From Cryobacterium sp. Y29 (lineage in GTDB: Bacteria > Actinomycetota > Actinomycetes > Actinomycetales > Microbacteriaceae): DNA of 64,000 nucleotides. Below, in pieces: positions 34,604 through 43,041 of this stretch. Location: positions 1 through 64,000 of the forward strand of contig NZ_PJJN01000033.1 in NCBI RefSeq assembly GCF_002929825.1, read 5' to 3'. The notes under the pieces were generated by a model. The model was not told where the DNA came from. It made no database searches and was given only the letters and a program-made list of their open reading frames with translations. A program made the position numbers and the translations under genes. Numbering within the stretch: position 1 is the stretch's first letter; every line of letters starts with the position of its first letter.

Positions 34604-36002
34604 GCTGGGCTTTCAGCTCGTTTTCCGGTGCGACAGCGAGGGGAGCTTCTGCCATGGGCTTAGCGGCGAACATGAGCACACCCGAGATGAGGGTGCCGAG
34701 GGCACCGACCCAGAGCGCGGCGGTTCCCGTGTTGGCGCCGGCGGCGACGGCGGTGAACAGCGCGCCGCCGATAACGATGCCGGGCTGGCTCATCGCGCCG
34801 ATGAACGCGGTGCCGGTGGCGCGGCAGCTGACCGGGTAGCACTCGGCCATGAAGTACTGAATAGCTGCGTACGGGCCCACCAGAAAGAACAGGCCGGCGC
34901 CGAAGCTCGCGACGATGGTCACGGGGCTGTTCGCGAGGGGACTCAACATGATGGTGAAGGCGACCGATGCGAGGATCCAGCCGCTGATGATGGTGCGCTT
35001 GCGGCCGATCTTGTCACCGAGCCACCCGTGGAACACGTAACCGAAGTAGGCCAGGGCGTTGATGATGATGAGCATCCAGAAGGCATCGGAGAGTTCGACG
35101 CCCTTGGCGTTCTTGAGAACGGAGCTGCCCAGAATGCTGAAGATCATGATGCCAAAGAAGTTGAAGATCCAGGCGAGCGAGAACACGATCGTGTTGCGGC
35201 GCAGCTTCGGCTCCCAGATGAGCTTGAGTGGCGCGGTCGAGGAGTGCTCGACGCCATATGACCCGGCGAGCAGGTGGGCTTCTTCGGTGCGCCCGGCCTT
35301 CTCGAGGCGGGTGAGTTCACTGTGCAGTTCGAACTGGGGAGTTTCTTTGAGCTTGCGTGCGATGGCCCAGACGATGAGCGCTGCGGGGATGGTGGCCATC
35401 AAATACAGGACACGCCAGCCGAAGGTCGGAAGAAAAGCCAGGGCGAGCGCACTGGCGAGCAGAAAGCCGAGCGGCCAGCCGCCCTGAATGAAGGAGTAGC
35501 TCAGACCCGGTCGCTTGCGCTTCTTCTCGTCTTCGGTGACCTGGTAGACCTCGTTCATATAGGTCGCGTTGACGGCCTGCTCGGAGAACCCCAGACCGCC
35601 GAAGGATCGAACGATCACGAGTAACCCACTGCTGAGGAAGGCCATTCCGGTGGGGATGATAGCGGTGAGGCCGGAGACGATGGCCGTGCCGCCGACGGTG
35701 ACGATCATGCCCTTGCGTCGTCCGAGGCGGTCGATGACCGGGCCGACGCCGAAGCAGACGATCGCGGTACCCACGGCGATCCAGGTGTTGATCGCGTAGG
35801 CTTCCGGCGCGGTCCAGCCGAAGGATTCCTGCATGGCGGGAAGGAGCGTGCCGAACAGTCCGTAGTCGAAGACCGCGACGGTCCAGGCGAGGAGCGCCAG
35901 AATCGTGGCGGTGCGGGTCTGCTTCACGGTGAAGGCGGGAAAGCGACGTTTCTCGTTGACGGTCGCCGCCGTGAGATCGAGGGTGGGAGATTTCAGTTTC
36001 AT
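34596..36002 (-). CDS. MFS transporter
   Basis: A 468-aa, 12-helix major facilitator. The loop-2 signature appears as [13 protein letters not shown], and the equivalent half-2 loop as [13 protein letters not shown] charged central loop (~210-260) joins the halves. The overall pattern resembles metabolite:H+ symporters rather than drug exporters. The ATG at 36002 overlaps the CE4 hydrolase stop (ATGA). I therefore infer that it imports the compound attacked by the hydrolase, or exports a product. Confidence 0.88.
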   Translation of the reverse strand: MKLKSPTLDLTAATVNEKRRFPAFTVKQTRTATILALLAWTVAVFDYGLFGTLLPAMQESFGWTAPEAYAINTWIAVGTAIVCFGVGPVIDRLGRRKGMIVTVGGTAIVSGLTAIIPTGMAFLSSGLLVIVRSFGGLGFSEQAVNATYMNEVYQVTEDEKKRKRPGLSYSFIQGGWPLGFLLASALALAFLPTFGWRVLYLMATIPAALIVWAIARKLKETPQFELHSELTRLEKAGRTEEAHLLAGSYGVEHSSTAPLKLIWEPKLRRNTIVFSLAWIFNFFGIMIFSILGSSVLKNAKGVELSDAFWMLIIINALAYFGYVFHGWLGDKIGRKRTIISGWILASVAFTIMLSPLANSPVTIVASFGAGLFFLVGPYAAIQYFMAECYPVSCRATGTAFIGAMSQPGIVIGGALFTAVAAGANTGTAALWVGALGTLISGVLMFAAKPMAEAPLAVAPENELKAQRV

Positions 36003-36889
36003 GCGGAGGGAACCTTTCGGGGGGAACGGGCGAGGAACGAATCTGCAATCTGGTCGAAGGTGTTCCAGCTGACGCCTTCGTGGGAGTTGAAATGCTCGAT
36101 GAGGCGCTCGAGCATGAGGAGCACTTGCGGTCGTCCGGAGACGTCGGGGTGGATCGTCATCGTGAAGACGGCCTGATCCATTTCGCGGTAGACCCAGTCG
36201 AACTGGTCTTTCCACATCTGCTCTATGTCGCGCGGATTCACGAAACCGTGCGAGTTCGGGGCGGCCTTGATGAACATCATCGGCGGCAGGTCATCGAGGT
36301 ACCAGTTGGCGGGAATCTCCACGAGGTCGGTCTCGGTGCCGCGCACGAGCGGCTCCATCCAGGTCTGCGCGTTCTGGGTGTAATCGATCTTTTTCCAGCT
36401 GTCACCAACACGCACGTAGTACGGCTCGAAGTCATTGTGCATGAGCGAGTGGTCATACTTGATCCCGCGTTCGAGCAGAATTTCGTTCGTCACCGTCGAG
36501 AATTCCCACCACGGGGCGACATACCCGGTGGGGCGGCGGCCCGAGACGTTTTCGATCAGTTCGATGGATCGGTCGAGGATCGTGGTCTCCTGTTCGCGGG
36601 TCATCGCGATCGGGTTCTCGTGGGAGTAGCCGTGCACGCCCATCTCGTGGCCCGCGGCAACGATCATGCGGGTGAGCTCGGGAAAGGTCTCGATGGAGTG
36701 CCCGGGAACGAACCAGGTGGTGGGCAAGTCGTACTTGTCGAACAGGCGAATAAGACGCGGCCCACCGACCTCGCCGCTGAACATGCCGCGAGAGATGTCG
36801 CACGGGGAATCTTCGCCGCCGTAGGAACCGAGCATGCCGGCGACAGCGTCGACGTCTACTCCAAATGCAATCTGGATATCTTTTTTCAT
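35999..36889 (-). CDS. CE4-fold hydrolase, HpPgdA / imidase-like
   Basis: A 296-aa polysaccharide-deacetylase-fold enzyme. The metal site is visible as Asp in FGVDVDAV (~10) plus HGYSH (~88-92). Long stretches such as [39 protein letters not shown] and [17 protein letters not shown] match my memory of Helicobacter PgdA. That branch also contains metal-dependent cyclic-imide and allantoin-type amidohydrolases. There is no signal peptide, so a cytoplasmic amidohydrolase is likelier than a wall deacetylase. Start ATG 36889 follows GAAAGG. It is flanked by asparaginase (19 bp) and the MFS gene (overlap). Confidence 0.8.
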   Translation of the reverse strand: MKKDIQIAFGVDVDAVAGMLGSYGGEDSPCDISRGMFSGEVGGPRLIRLFDKYDLPTTWFVPGHSIETFPELTRMIVAAGHEMGVHGYSHENPIAMTREQETTILDRSIELIENVSGRRPTGYVAPWWEFSTVTNEILLERGIKYDHSLMHNDFEPYYVRVGDSWKKIDYTQNAQTWMEPLVRGTETDLVEIPANWYLDDLPPMMFIKAAPNSHGFVNPRDIEQMWKDQFDWVYREMDQAVFTMTIHPDVSGRPQVLLMLERLIEHFNSHEGVSWNTFDQIADSFLARSPRKVPSA

Positions 36890-36908
36890 ATCTGTGCCTT
36901 TCGTTGCA

Positions 36909-37946
36909 CTAACAAATTTGGGCGGACTCGGTGATGGCTGCCCCGTACAGGGCAAAGGCATCGGCGATCTCGTCATGGTTGCGCTCGAGCTGCAGCAGAA
37001 GGCTGAGCAGAATCAGCGATTGTGAGGGCCGCAGCAGGCCAGTGGGGATGGCACCGGCCGCGACGAGGTCTCGTCCTCCGCCGGCGCCGTAGACCGGGAT
37101 GACCGGGCCGGCACTCACCCGGGTGCTCGTCACCACGATGGTGCCGGCCGTGGCGGCCGCGGCGACGGCGGCGCACAGGGCGGGGTTGCCGTTGCCGCTT
37201 CCCGTCGCTTGCAACACGATTCCGCTGGCCCCGGCCGCCACGGATGCCTGCAGCAAGATTCCGTCCGCCCCCGGATAGGCAGACACCACGTCGACGCGTC
37301 TGGCCTGGCGGGGCGGGATGGGCGGGAGCGGGAGCGGGGGCATCCGCTGGTCTTGGCGGGTGATGACGACGTCACCGGTGGCGGTCAGGAAACCGGCCGA
37401 GCCAAAGTCGGGGTTGGTGAAGGCCTGGAGCGCGAAGGTCTGTGCTTTGCGCACGCCGCGGGCGGGGAATATCTCGCCGCCGAAAACGATCAACACGCCG
37501 AGGCCTGCTGCCGCAGGTGATCCAGCGACCGCGATGGCATCTTCGAGGTTGCCGGGACCGTCGGGGTCGGCGGCGTCGGCGGATTTCTGCGCCCCGGTAA
37601 AGACCACCGGGCTCACGTGGTCGTGGGTGAGGTCGGCCAGGTAGGCGGTCTCTTCCATCGTGTCAGTGCCGTGCGTGACGACGACCCCCCGCACCGATGG
37701 GTCGGCGAGGGCAATCTTGATCTGCGCGCAGATCGCGATCATGTCGACGAGAGTGAGCAGGTAGGACCCCTCACAGGCGACGTCGACGACCCGCACGGGG
37801 TAGGCCGGGGCTGTGGCCAGACTGCCGAGAACCTGCGCACCGGCGTCGGCGGCAACCGCGGCGCCGCCTTCCGCAGGGCGGGCGCGCGACGAGATTGTTC
37901 CACCGGTCGCCAGCAACACCACGTGGGTGCCGGCACGATCTGTCAT
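36909..37946 (-). CDS. Asparaginase-family amidohydrolase
   Basis: A 345-aa L-asparaginase-fold enzyme. The nucleophile Thr is in [10 protein letters not shown] (~9-18), and the second catalytic set is [15 protein letters not shown] (~90-104). Start ATG 37946 follows GGAG; there is no signal peptide, so it is cytoplasmic. It could deamidate asparagine, but the family also cleaves other omega-amides. Next to an imidase-like hydrolase, a half-amide such as a succinamate-type acid is an attractive alternative substrate (inference). First gene of the operon; a LacI operator lies 20-36 bp upstream of the start codon. Confidence 0.88.
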   Translation of the reverse strand: MTDRAGTHVVLLATGGTISSRARPAEGGAAVAADAGAQVLGSLATAPAYPVRVVDVACEGSYLLTLVDMIAICAQIKIALADPSVRGVVVTHGTDTMEETAYLADLTHDHVSPVVFTGAQKSADAADPDGPGNLEDAIAVAGSPAAAGLGVLIVFGGEIFPARGVRKAQTFALQAFTNPDFGSAGFLTATGDVVITRQDQRMPPLPLPPIPPRQARRVDVVSAYPGADGILLQASVAAGASGIVLQATGSGNGNPALCAAVAAAATAGTIVVTSTRVSAGPVIPVYGAGGGRDLVAAGAIPTGLLRPSQSLILLSLLLQLERNHDEIADAFALYGAAITESAQIC

Positions 37947-37966
37947 TATTTTCTCCGGGGGTCGGT

Positions 37967-37982
37967 ACCCAAACGATTGGGT
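37967..37982. promoter_or_regulatory. LacI-family operator O1 (asparaginase operon)
   Basis: ACCCAAACGATTGGGT, a 16-bp palindrome (ACCCAA/TTGGGT arms), just upstream of the asparaginase start codon. It is the exact reverse complement of the second operator 88 bp away. A lone half-site ACCCAA lies between them at 38003-38008. Confidence 0.8.
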
Positions 37983-38054
37983 TTCTTGATGCAAGAGTTG
38001 CTACCCAATATTTCGGCCGACTGCTCGCGTCATTGCGGGTACGTAACGCTCACT

Positions 38055-38070
38055 ACCCAATCGTTTGGGT
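38055..38070. promoter_or_regulatory. LacI-family operator O2 over the lacI-type promoter
   Basis: ACCCAATCGTTTGGGT. Its right arm TTGGGT (38065-38070) can serve as the -35 element, with TATAGA (38087) 16 bp on as the -10. Binding here would block the regulator's own promoter. The pair O1/O2 suggests looping repression of both divergent units. Confidence 0.75.
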
Positions 38071-38160
38071 AGTGAGGTTGTCAAACTATAGAATGAGATC
38101 GACAGGCAAGTCAAGCTTCGTATCCGGCTTTCTCGGATCACGGAAACTGGAGACAGCGAC

Positions 38161-39225
38161 ATGACAGACATCAGACCGGGGTCCGTCACCCTGAAAGATC
38201 TGGCCGCCGAACTCGGCCTGCACCCGTCGACCGTGTCACGGATCCTGCACGGGAAAGCTGACACGGCACGCGGCGCCGCCGCGCCGGTCACGGCCGAACG
38301 TGTGCGTGACCTCGCCAAGAAGGTGGGCTACTCCCCCGACCCCCAGGCCACGAGCCTGCGCACGCGGCGCACGCATCTTCTCGGAGTCATCGTTCCGCGT
38401 CTTTCCGACCTCGTGCTTGCGGTTATGTACGAAGGAATCGACGAGGCAGCCGACGACGCCAACTACTCCACATTCGTCATGAACTCTCGTGACGATACAT
38501 TGATACAGCGGCGCAAGATGGAAATCATGCTGTCTCGGCGGGTAGACGGCCTCATCATCGGTGACGCGCACCTTGACGGCAATATTCTCGACGAGCTCAC
38601 CGAACGCAAGGTGCCGTTCGTGCTCATGAACCGCACCATTGCCGGTTTTGCATCGGCCACCTGCGATGACACCCTGGGCGGAGCTCTGGTGGCGCAGCAC
38701 CTGTGGGACCAGGGCCACCGCGATGTTTCCATCATCGCTGGTGAACCCTATGCCAGTACTGGAGTCGATCGCACGCACGGCTTCGTCTCCCGGTTTCGCG
38801 CGCTCGGCGGAACGATCCCCGAGAGCGCCATCGTGTGGTCGCGCTTCGACACAACGGGCGGGCACACCGCGGCGGATAGCATTCTGCGAGGCACACATCG
38901 TCGCCCCAGTGCGATCTTCGCGGTCAACGACTTCGCGGCCATCGGCGCCATGGGCGCGGCAAATTCTCACGGATTGCACGTGGGCCGCGATCTGGCCATT
39001 GTCGGATTCAATGACACGTCGCTGGCCGCGCAACTGCCCATCGCGCTGTCGTCGGTGCGATCGCCGATGCACGACATCGGCCGGGTCGCCGTGAAGTTGC
39101 TCCTCGGCGTGTTGAACGGAGACGCCGTGGAGTCGGTTAAGCTCGCTCCCGTTTTGTGCGTGCGAGACAGCAGTGATTTCACGTGGGAGGCAGGGCAAGA
39201 GGCGGTTACTGCCCGGCAACGATGA
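38161..39225 (+). CDS. LacI-family transcriptional regulator
   Basis: A 354-aa repressor. The HTH VTLKDLAAELGLHPSTVSRIL (shown in two parts: VTLKDLAAELG, then LHPSTVSRIL) is at ~9-29, with a hinge-region variant to ~65. The effector domain (LLGVIVPRLSDLVLAVMYEG to the C-terminus) is of the periplasmic-binding type. Start ATG 38161 follows GGAG. It diverges from the asparaginase operon, and the two exact operators in the shared promoter region make it the obvious regulator. The effector is unknown and probably the operon's substrate or first intermediate. Confidence 0.92.
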   Translation: MTDIRPGSVTLKDLAAELGLHPSTVSRILHGKADTARGAAAPVTAERVRDLAKKVGYSPDPQATSLRTRRTHLLGVIVPRLSDLVLAVMYEGIDEAADDANYSTFVMNSRDDTLIQRRKMEIMLSRRVDGLIIGDAHLDGNILDELTERKVPFVLMNRTIAGFASATCDDTLGGALVAQHLWDQGHRDVSIIAGEPYASTGVDRTHGFVSRFRALGGTIPESAIVWSRFDTTGGHTAADSILRGTHRRPSAIFAVNDFAAIGAMGAANSHGLHVGRDLAIVGFNDTSLAAQLPIALSSVRSPMHDIGRVAVKLLLGVLNGDAVESVKLAPVLCVRDSSDFTWEAGQEAVTARQR

Positions 39226-39252
39226 GGGTCCCCGGGTTCTTAGGTGGGGCCA

Positions 39253-39341
39253 CGTCAAAGTTGACGCTCCCCGGCACATCATCTTGAAATACCTTTTTCT
39301 CAACGTTGATCGCCGCCCCTGGTGCCCGGAATATCAACGTT
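39253..39341. terminator. Two inverted repeats between convergent genes
   Basis: CGTCAA-AG-TTGACG (39253-39266), and AACGTTGAT (39302-39310) with ATCAACGTT (39333-39341). They lie between the ends of the LacI gene and modC; the second overlaps the modC stop. Neither is followed by a clean T-run in the expected direction, so a bidirectional terminator is only a reasonable guess. An imperfect GGGTTCTTAGG palindrome precedes them. Confidence 0.35.
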
Positions 39342-40503
39342 AGCGACGGTAGGCACTCACATCGGTGGCCTTGACCGAAAGCCAGACCGTCGACCCCACC
39401 TGCAGACCGAGGTCGGCAACCGCGGCCGGGGTCAACTCCGCGATGACCTCCGGGTCGCCGCTCGTGCGCAGGCGCACTCCGCCCGTGCCCGGCTCAATGG
39501 CTCTCACCCGGGCCGACCAGACGTTGCGGGGGCTCGCGTGATGGGGCCGTTCCGTGTGCACGACGACCGATGCCGGGCGAAAGACGGCCGCGACGGGGGT
39601 GGGGGCTTCTGCTGCGGGGGTGGGGGCTTCTGCGCCAGGGGTCGCGGAGGCAGGGGTTGCGGGCGACAGTGCCGCGGTATCCGCTGGGCGCACCCAGAAC
39701 GTGCGGCCATCTGGAGCGACGACCGCGCCGTTCTGCGCGGTGCCCACCACGAGATTGACGCCGGCGAGGGCCGCGACGAAGGGGTTCTGCGGGGCCGCGA
39801 GCACCGCTGCGGTCGTGCCTTCGTCGATGAGCGCGCCGTGGTGCAGCACGGCGACGCGGTGGGCGAGCACGACAGCGTCGACGATGTCGTGGGTGACGAT
39901 GATGGCGCTGGTGCCGGTTTCGGCAAGCTGCTCGCGGATGAGTTGACGGATGAACGGTGCTGTTTCCGCGTCGAGGGCGGCCATCGGCTCGTCGAGCAGG
40001 AGCACGCGCGGGCCGGCCGCGAGGGCTCGGGCGAGGGCGACGCGCTGCTGCTGCCCGCCGGAGAGGGCGCCCGGCAGGCTGTTGCCGAGGCCGGCCAGGC
40101 CGACCCGGTCGAGCCAGCGGTCGGCCTGCACCCGGGCCGAGGCGGCGTTCAGTCGCGCTTCGCCGAACCGGAGCGCGAAGGCCACGTTGGCACGGGCGCT
40201 CAGGTGCGGAAAGAGCAGGGGCTCTTGTCCGAGCAGGCCGATAGCGCGATTTTCGGGGGCCACGAGCCGGCCGGGCGCCGTGAGGGCCTCGCCATCGAGG
40301 GTGACGGTTCCGGTATCGGGGGTGGCGAGTCCGGCGAGCAGGTCGAGCACGGTCGATTTGCCTGAGCCGTTCGGGCCGAGGAGGGCCAGCACCTCGCCGG
40401 GCGCGAGCGTGAGTTGCACGTCGAGGGTGAACCCGCCTCGGGTGAGCTGGAGGTTCGCGGCCAGAAGTGCGGTGACGACGTCCTGGCCGACGGTGGCGGT
40501 CAC
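39340..40503 (-). CDS. modC: Molybdate ABC transporter ATPase
   Basis: A 387-aa ATPase powering molybdate import. Walker [10 protein letters not shown] (~39-47), signature LSGGQQQR (~132), and Walker B VLLLDEP. The C-terminal ~100 residues form a TOBE/Mop-like molybdate-binding domain, after an Ala/Pro/Thr-rich linker encoded by short repeats near 39600-39650. It starts at GTG 40503, overlapping the modB stop by four bases (GTGA); longer frames into modB are shadows. Last gene of the mod operon. Confidence 0.93.
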   Translation of the reverse strand: MTATVGQDVVTALLAANLQLTRGGFTLDVQLTLAPGEVLALLGPNGSGKSTVLDLLAGLATPDTGTVTLDGEALTAPGRLVAPENRAIGLLGQEPLLFPHLSARANVAFALRFGEARLNAASARVQADRWLDRVGLAGLGNSLPGALSGGQQQRVALARALAAGPRVLLLDEPMAALDAETAPFIRQLIREQLAETGTSAIIVTHDIVDAVVLAHRVAVLHHGALIDEGTTAAVLAAPQNPFVAALAGVNLVVGTAQNGAVVAPDGRTFWVRPADTAALSPATPASATPGAEAPTPAAEAPTPVAAVFRPASVVVHTERPHHASPRNVWSARVRAIEPGTGGVRLRTSGDPEVIAELTPAAVADLGLQVGSTVWLSVKATDVSAYRR

Positions 40504-41282
40504 GAGAGTACGCTCGCCCGGCGGGTTCCGACCAGCACGAGGATGATCACGGCGACCGCGATCAACAGCAGCGACAAGGCGACAGCCTGGTCGGTCGTCA
40601 CGCCCGAGCCGTTGAAGGCGGTGTAGATGGCAAGGGGCATGGTGCGGGTGACTCCGACCTGGTTGCCAGCGAACAGGGCGGTCGCACCGAATTCGCCGAG
40701 CGCGCGGGCGAAGCTCAAAACGGTGCCGGCGAGAAGTCCGGGGCCGACCAGCGGCAGCGTGATGCGCGCGAAGACCGTGCCGCGGCCGGCGCCGAGGGTC
40801 GCGGCCACCCGCTCGTAGCGGATGCCGGCGGTGCGCAGCGCCCCCTCGACCGCGATCACGAGAAACGGCAGGGCCACGAAAGTTTGCGCAATGACGACCG
40901 CCGCGGTCGTGAAGGGAATGCGCAGCCCGGCAAGTTCGAGGGTGTTGCCGAGTACGCCGCCGCGGCCGAGCAGGGAGAGCAGCGCGATGCCGCCGACGAG
41001 CGGCGGCAGCACGAGTGGAACGGTGACGAGCGCGCGTAATAAGCCGGCTGCACGCGGCTTCGACCGCGCGATGACGACGGCCAGCGGCACGCCGAGCAGC
41101 AGGCAGAGCAGGGTCGAAACGGATGCCGTCGCCAGCGACAAACCCAGCGGCTGCAGGGCCTCGGGTGAGAGCAGCAGGGCGGGCAGGGCAGGCCAATCGA
41201 CCTTGAGCAAGAGGCCGGCGAGCGGCAGCACGAGCAGGGCGAGGCCGATGCTCGCGGGCAGATAAAGCAGGCGCGGAATCAC
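40500..41282 (-). CDS. modB: Molybdate ABC transporter permease
   Basis: A 260-aa inner-membrane permease with about five to six helices. Its EAA-type loop ([27 protein letters not shown]) contacts ModC. GTG 41282 is preferred because GGAGG sits 8 nt upstream; GTG 41291 would overlap that site. The gene is separated from modA by about 250 bp holding a 12-bp minisatellite and a GGCCC palindrome, unusual inside a mod operon. Confidence 0.93.
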   Translation of the reverse strand: MIPRLLYLPASIGLALLVLPLAGLLLKVDWPALPALLLSPEALQPLGLSLATASVSTLLCLLLGVPLAVVIARSKPRAAGLLRALVTVPLVLPPLVGGIALLSLLGRGGVLGNTLELAGLRIPFTTAAVVIAQTFVALPFLVIAVEGALRTAGIRYERVAATLGAGRGTVFARITLPLVGPGLLAGTVLSFARALGEFGATALFAGNQVGVTRTMPLAIYTAFNGSGVTTDQAVALSLLLIAVAVIILVLVGTRRASVLS

Positions 41283-41300
41283 GCGCGCCACCTCCAGGAT

Positions 41301-41450
41301 CCGGTCGCGGCTCCGGTCGCGGCTCCGGTCGCGGCTCCGGTCGCGGCTCCGGTCGCGGCTCCAGTCGCGGCTCCGGTCGCGGCTCCAGTCGCGGCTCCGG
41401 TCGCGGCTCCAGTCGCGGCTCCGGTCGCGGCTCCGGTCGCGGCTCCGGTC
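41301..41450. repeat. 12-bp minisatellite, 12 copies, inside the mod operon
   Basis: CCGGTCGCGGCT repeats 12 times (41301-41444) plus half a unit; copies 6, 8 and 10 read CCAGTCGCGGCT. It lies between modA and modB, immediately before the modB ribosome binding site. Confidence 0.95.
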
Positions 41451-41471
41451 CGGGCCCGGGCCCGGGCCGCG

Positions 41472-41493
41472 GGCCCAGGTTCTAACCTGGGCC
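41472..41493. repeat. Perfect palindrome with TTCTAA core
   Basis: Arms GGCCCAGGTT and AACCTGGGCC around CT. It is flanked by GGTCCGGGCCCGGGCC, which also occurs in the 67-bp repeats near 9.7 kb. It sits 37 bp past the modA stop and could act as a hairpin that reduces or stabilises the downstream modBC message. Confidence 0.7.
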
Positions 41494-41529
41494 TGCGTTC
41501 ACAAGATGGGCCCAGACGAACAAGAACCC

Positions 41530-42324
41530 TCACGGGGCAAGAAAGCCGTGGGCGGCGAGCACGGCCTGACCGGCCGGGGAGAGGACCAGGTCGACGAAGG
41601 CCTGAGCGGCCTCGGCGTGCGCGCTGTCGGCTACGACCGCGATCGGATAGTGCCCGACGACCGCATCCGCTCCGGCCGGCGTCACTCCCTGGATGCGATC
41701 GGGATTGGCGACGACGTCCGTCGCGTAGACGAGGCCGGCATCCGCTTCACCCACGGCGATCTTAGTGACGACGGCCGTCACATTCTGTTCCTCGCTGGCG
41801 GGTGTGAGGCTGACGCCCGCGTTGGCGAGCAGGCTGGCGGATGCCGCGCCGCACGGCACCTGCGCCGCGCACAGCACGGTGATCACGCCGGGTCGGGCGA
41901 GATCCTTCAGGGTCTCGATCCTGAGCGGGTTGCCGGGGGCGACCGCGATACGAAGCGTGTTGCCGGCGAACAGAGTGGCTTGACCGACCAGTGCATCGTC
42001 GCCCAGCGGCTGCATATTCTTCTGGTCGGCACTGGCGAACACATCGGCGGGGGCGCCGGCCGCGATCTGGGTGGCGAGGGTGGAGGATCCGTCGTAGGTG
42101 ACCTGGACGTCGACGGCCGGATTCTCGTCTTCGAGCAGGGTGGCGAGCTCGTCGAAGGCTTCGGTCAGGGACGCTGCGGCGTAGACGCTGAGGGTCTGGG
42201 GCGCGAGCCCCAGAGCGGTCGGCGCATCGGTGTTCGAGGCATTCGAGGCGTTCGAGGGTGCACAGCCGGCGAGGGCCAGGGCGAGCACGGCCAGAACGGC
42301 CAGTGCCTGCGGGAGGCGGCTCAC
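41530..42324 (-). CDS. modA: Molybdate-binding lipoprotein
   Basis: A 264-aa substrate-binding lipoprotein. The signal peptide ends in LALALAGC (lipobox, Cys ~21), followed by an Asn/Ser/Ala spacer. The mature part shows VYAAASLTEAFDEL, VTYDGSSTLATQI and APADVFASADQKNM, the oxyanion-binding segments of ModA. Start is GTG 42324, overlapping the TOBE-regulator stop (GTGA). It delivers molybdate to ModBC, which supports the cofactor genes and nitrate reductase downstream in the window. Confidence 0.93.
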   Translation of the reverse strand: MSRLPQALAVLAVLALALAGCAPSNASNASNTDAPTALGLAPQTLSVYAAASLTEAFDELATLLEDENPAVDVQVTYDGSSTLATQIAAGAPADVFASADQKNMQPLGDDALVGQATLFAGNTLRIAVAPGNPLRIETLKDLARPGVITVLCAAQVPCGAASASLLANAGVSLTPASEEQNVTAVVTKIAVGEADAGLVYATDVVANPDRIQGVTPAGADAVVGHYPIAVVADSAHAEAAQAFVDLVLSPAGQAVLAAHGFLAP

Positions 42325-42725
42325 GGCATCCGTCCCGGAGTTTCGACGATCACGTTGGTGGCCTTGATCACGGCGACGCTGAGCGAGCCGATCTCGAGGC
42401 CGAGTTCGCGCACGGCCTCACTCGACATGAGCGAGACCACGCGGTGCGGGCCGCACTGCAGTTCGACCTGGGCCATGACCGTGTCCAGGGTGATGGCGGT
42501 GACGATGCCGACGAATCGATTGCGGGCACTGCGCCCCACACTCGATGGGTCGGTCGGGGTGCTCGCCTGGTCGACCGCGAAGGCCGCGAGCGCGGTTCCG
42601 TCGACCGCGAGGCGACCGGTGGCGTCGGCATCCGCTGCGAGACGGCCACCGTCGACCCAGCGTCGTACGGTGTCGTCGCTGACGCCGAGCAGCTCGGCGG
42701 CCTCACTGATCCGATATTGCGTCAT
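42321..42725 (-). CDS. HTH-TOBE molybdate-responsive regulator, ModE-like
   Basis: A 134-aa protein. An excisionase/MerR-like helix-turn-helix (YRISEAAELLGVSDDTVRRWVDGGRL, ~4-29) is joined to a single Mop/TOBE domain (RNRFVGIVTAITLDTVMAQV onward, ~65-134). This is not classical ModE, which has a different HTH and two TOBE copies. It is the first gene of the mod operon and overlaps modA, so autoregulation by molybdate is likely (inference). ATG 42725 is chosen; GTG 42734 is possible; no good ribosome binding site is visible. Confidence 0.82.
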   Translation of the reverse strand: MTQYRISEAAELLGVSDDTVRRWVDGGRLAADADATGRLAVDGTALAAFAVDQASTPTDPSSVGRSARNRFVGIVTAITLDTVMAQVELQCGPHRVVSLMSSEAVRELGLEIGSLSVAVIKATNVIVETPGRMP

Positions 42726-42761
42726 AAATGGCACGATAGCACCGCATGTGCGGTCTCAACC

Positions 42762-42871
42762 CATCCGGCTGGCCCCGAAACCACGACCGGCTGGCCCGCA
42801 AACCGCATCCGGCTAACCCGGAAACCACATCCGGCTAACCCTAAAATCACGGCGGGCTGCCCCGCACCATG
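42762..42871. repeat. 22-bp tandem repeat, 5 degenerate copies
   Basis: Units start at 42762, 42784, 42806, 42828 and 42850, pattern CATCCGGCTAACCCGAAACCA. It lies upstream of the mod operon and directly abuts the 93-bp inverted-end element. The rest of 42726-43041 holds no gene. Confidence 0.8.
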
Positions 42872-42872
42872 C

Positions 42873-42965
42873 GCATAACTCCTGCAAATTGCTCAGCCCG
42901 GCCGGTACGAACCGCTCAGATAGGGGCAGAGTGACGGCGGCGGCGACAGATTGCAGGAGTTATGC
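42873..42965. repeat. 93-bp element with 15-bp inverted ends, copy 2
   Basis: Same 15-bp terminal inverted repeats (GCATAACTCCTGCAA ... TTGCAGGAGTTATGC) and same total length as the element at 13869-13961, with a different interior. It lies between the divergent mod operon and moeZ. Confidence 0.85.
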
Positions 42966-43041
42966 CTCTGTGCAGGGCGGTTCGGCGGTGCTCTTCCCCG
43001 AGCTGGTGGCCGCGGGGCCGCGCAGCGCCTAGCGTTAAGCC

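Noticed and set aside
42873-42965. 93-bp inverted-end element read as a simple terminator for mod or moe genes
   Set aside because: It lies upstream of both divergent operons, has no T-run, and the arms are too far apart for a typical terminator.
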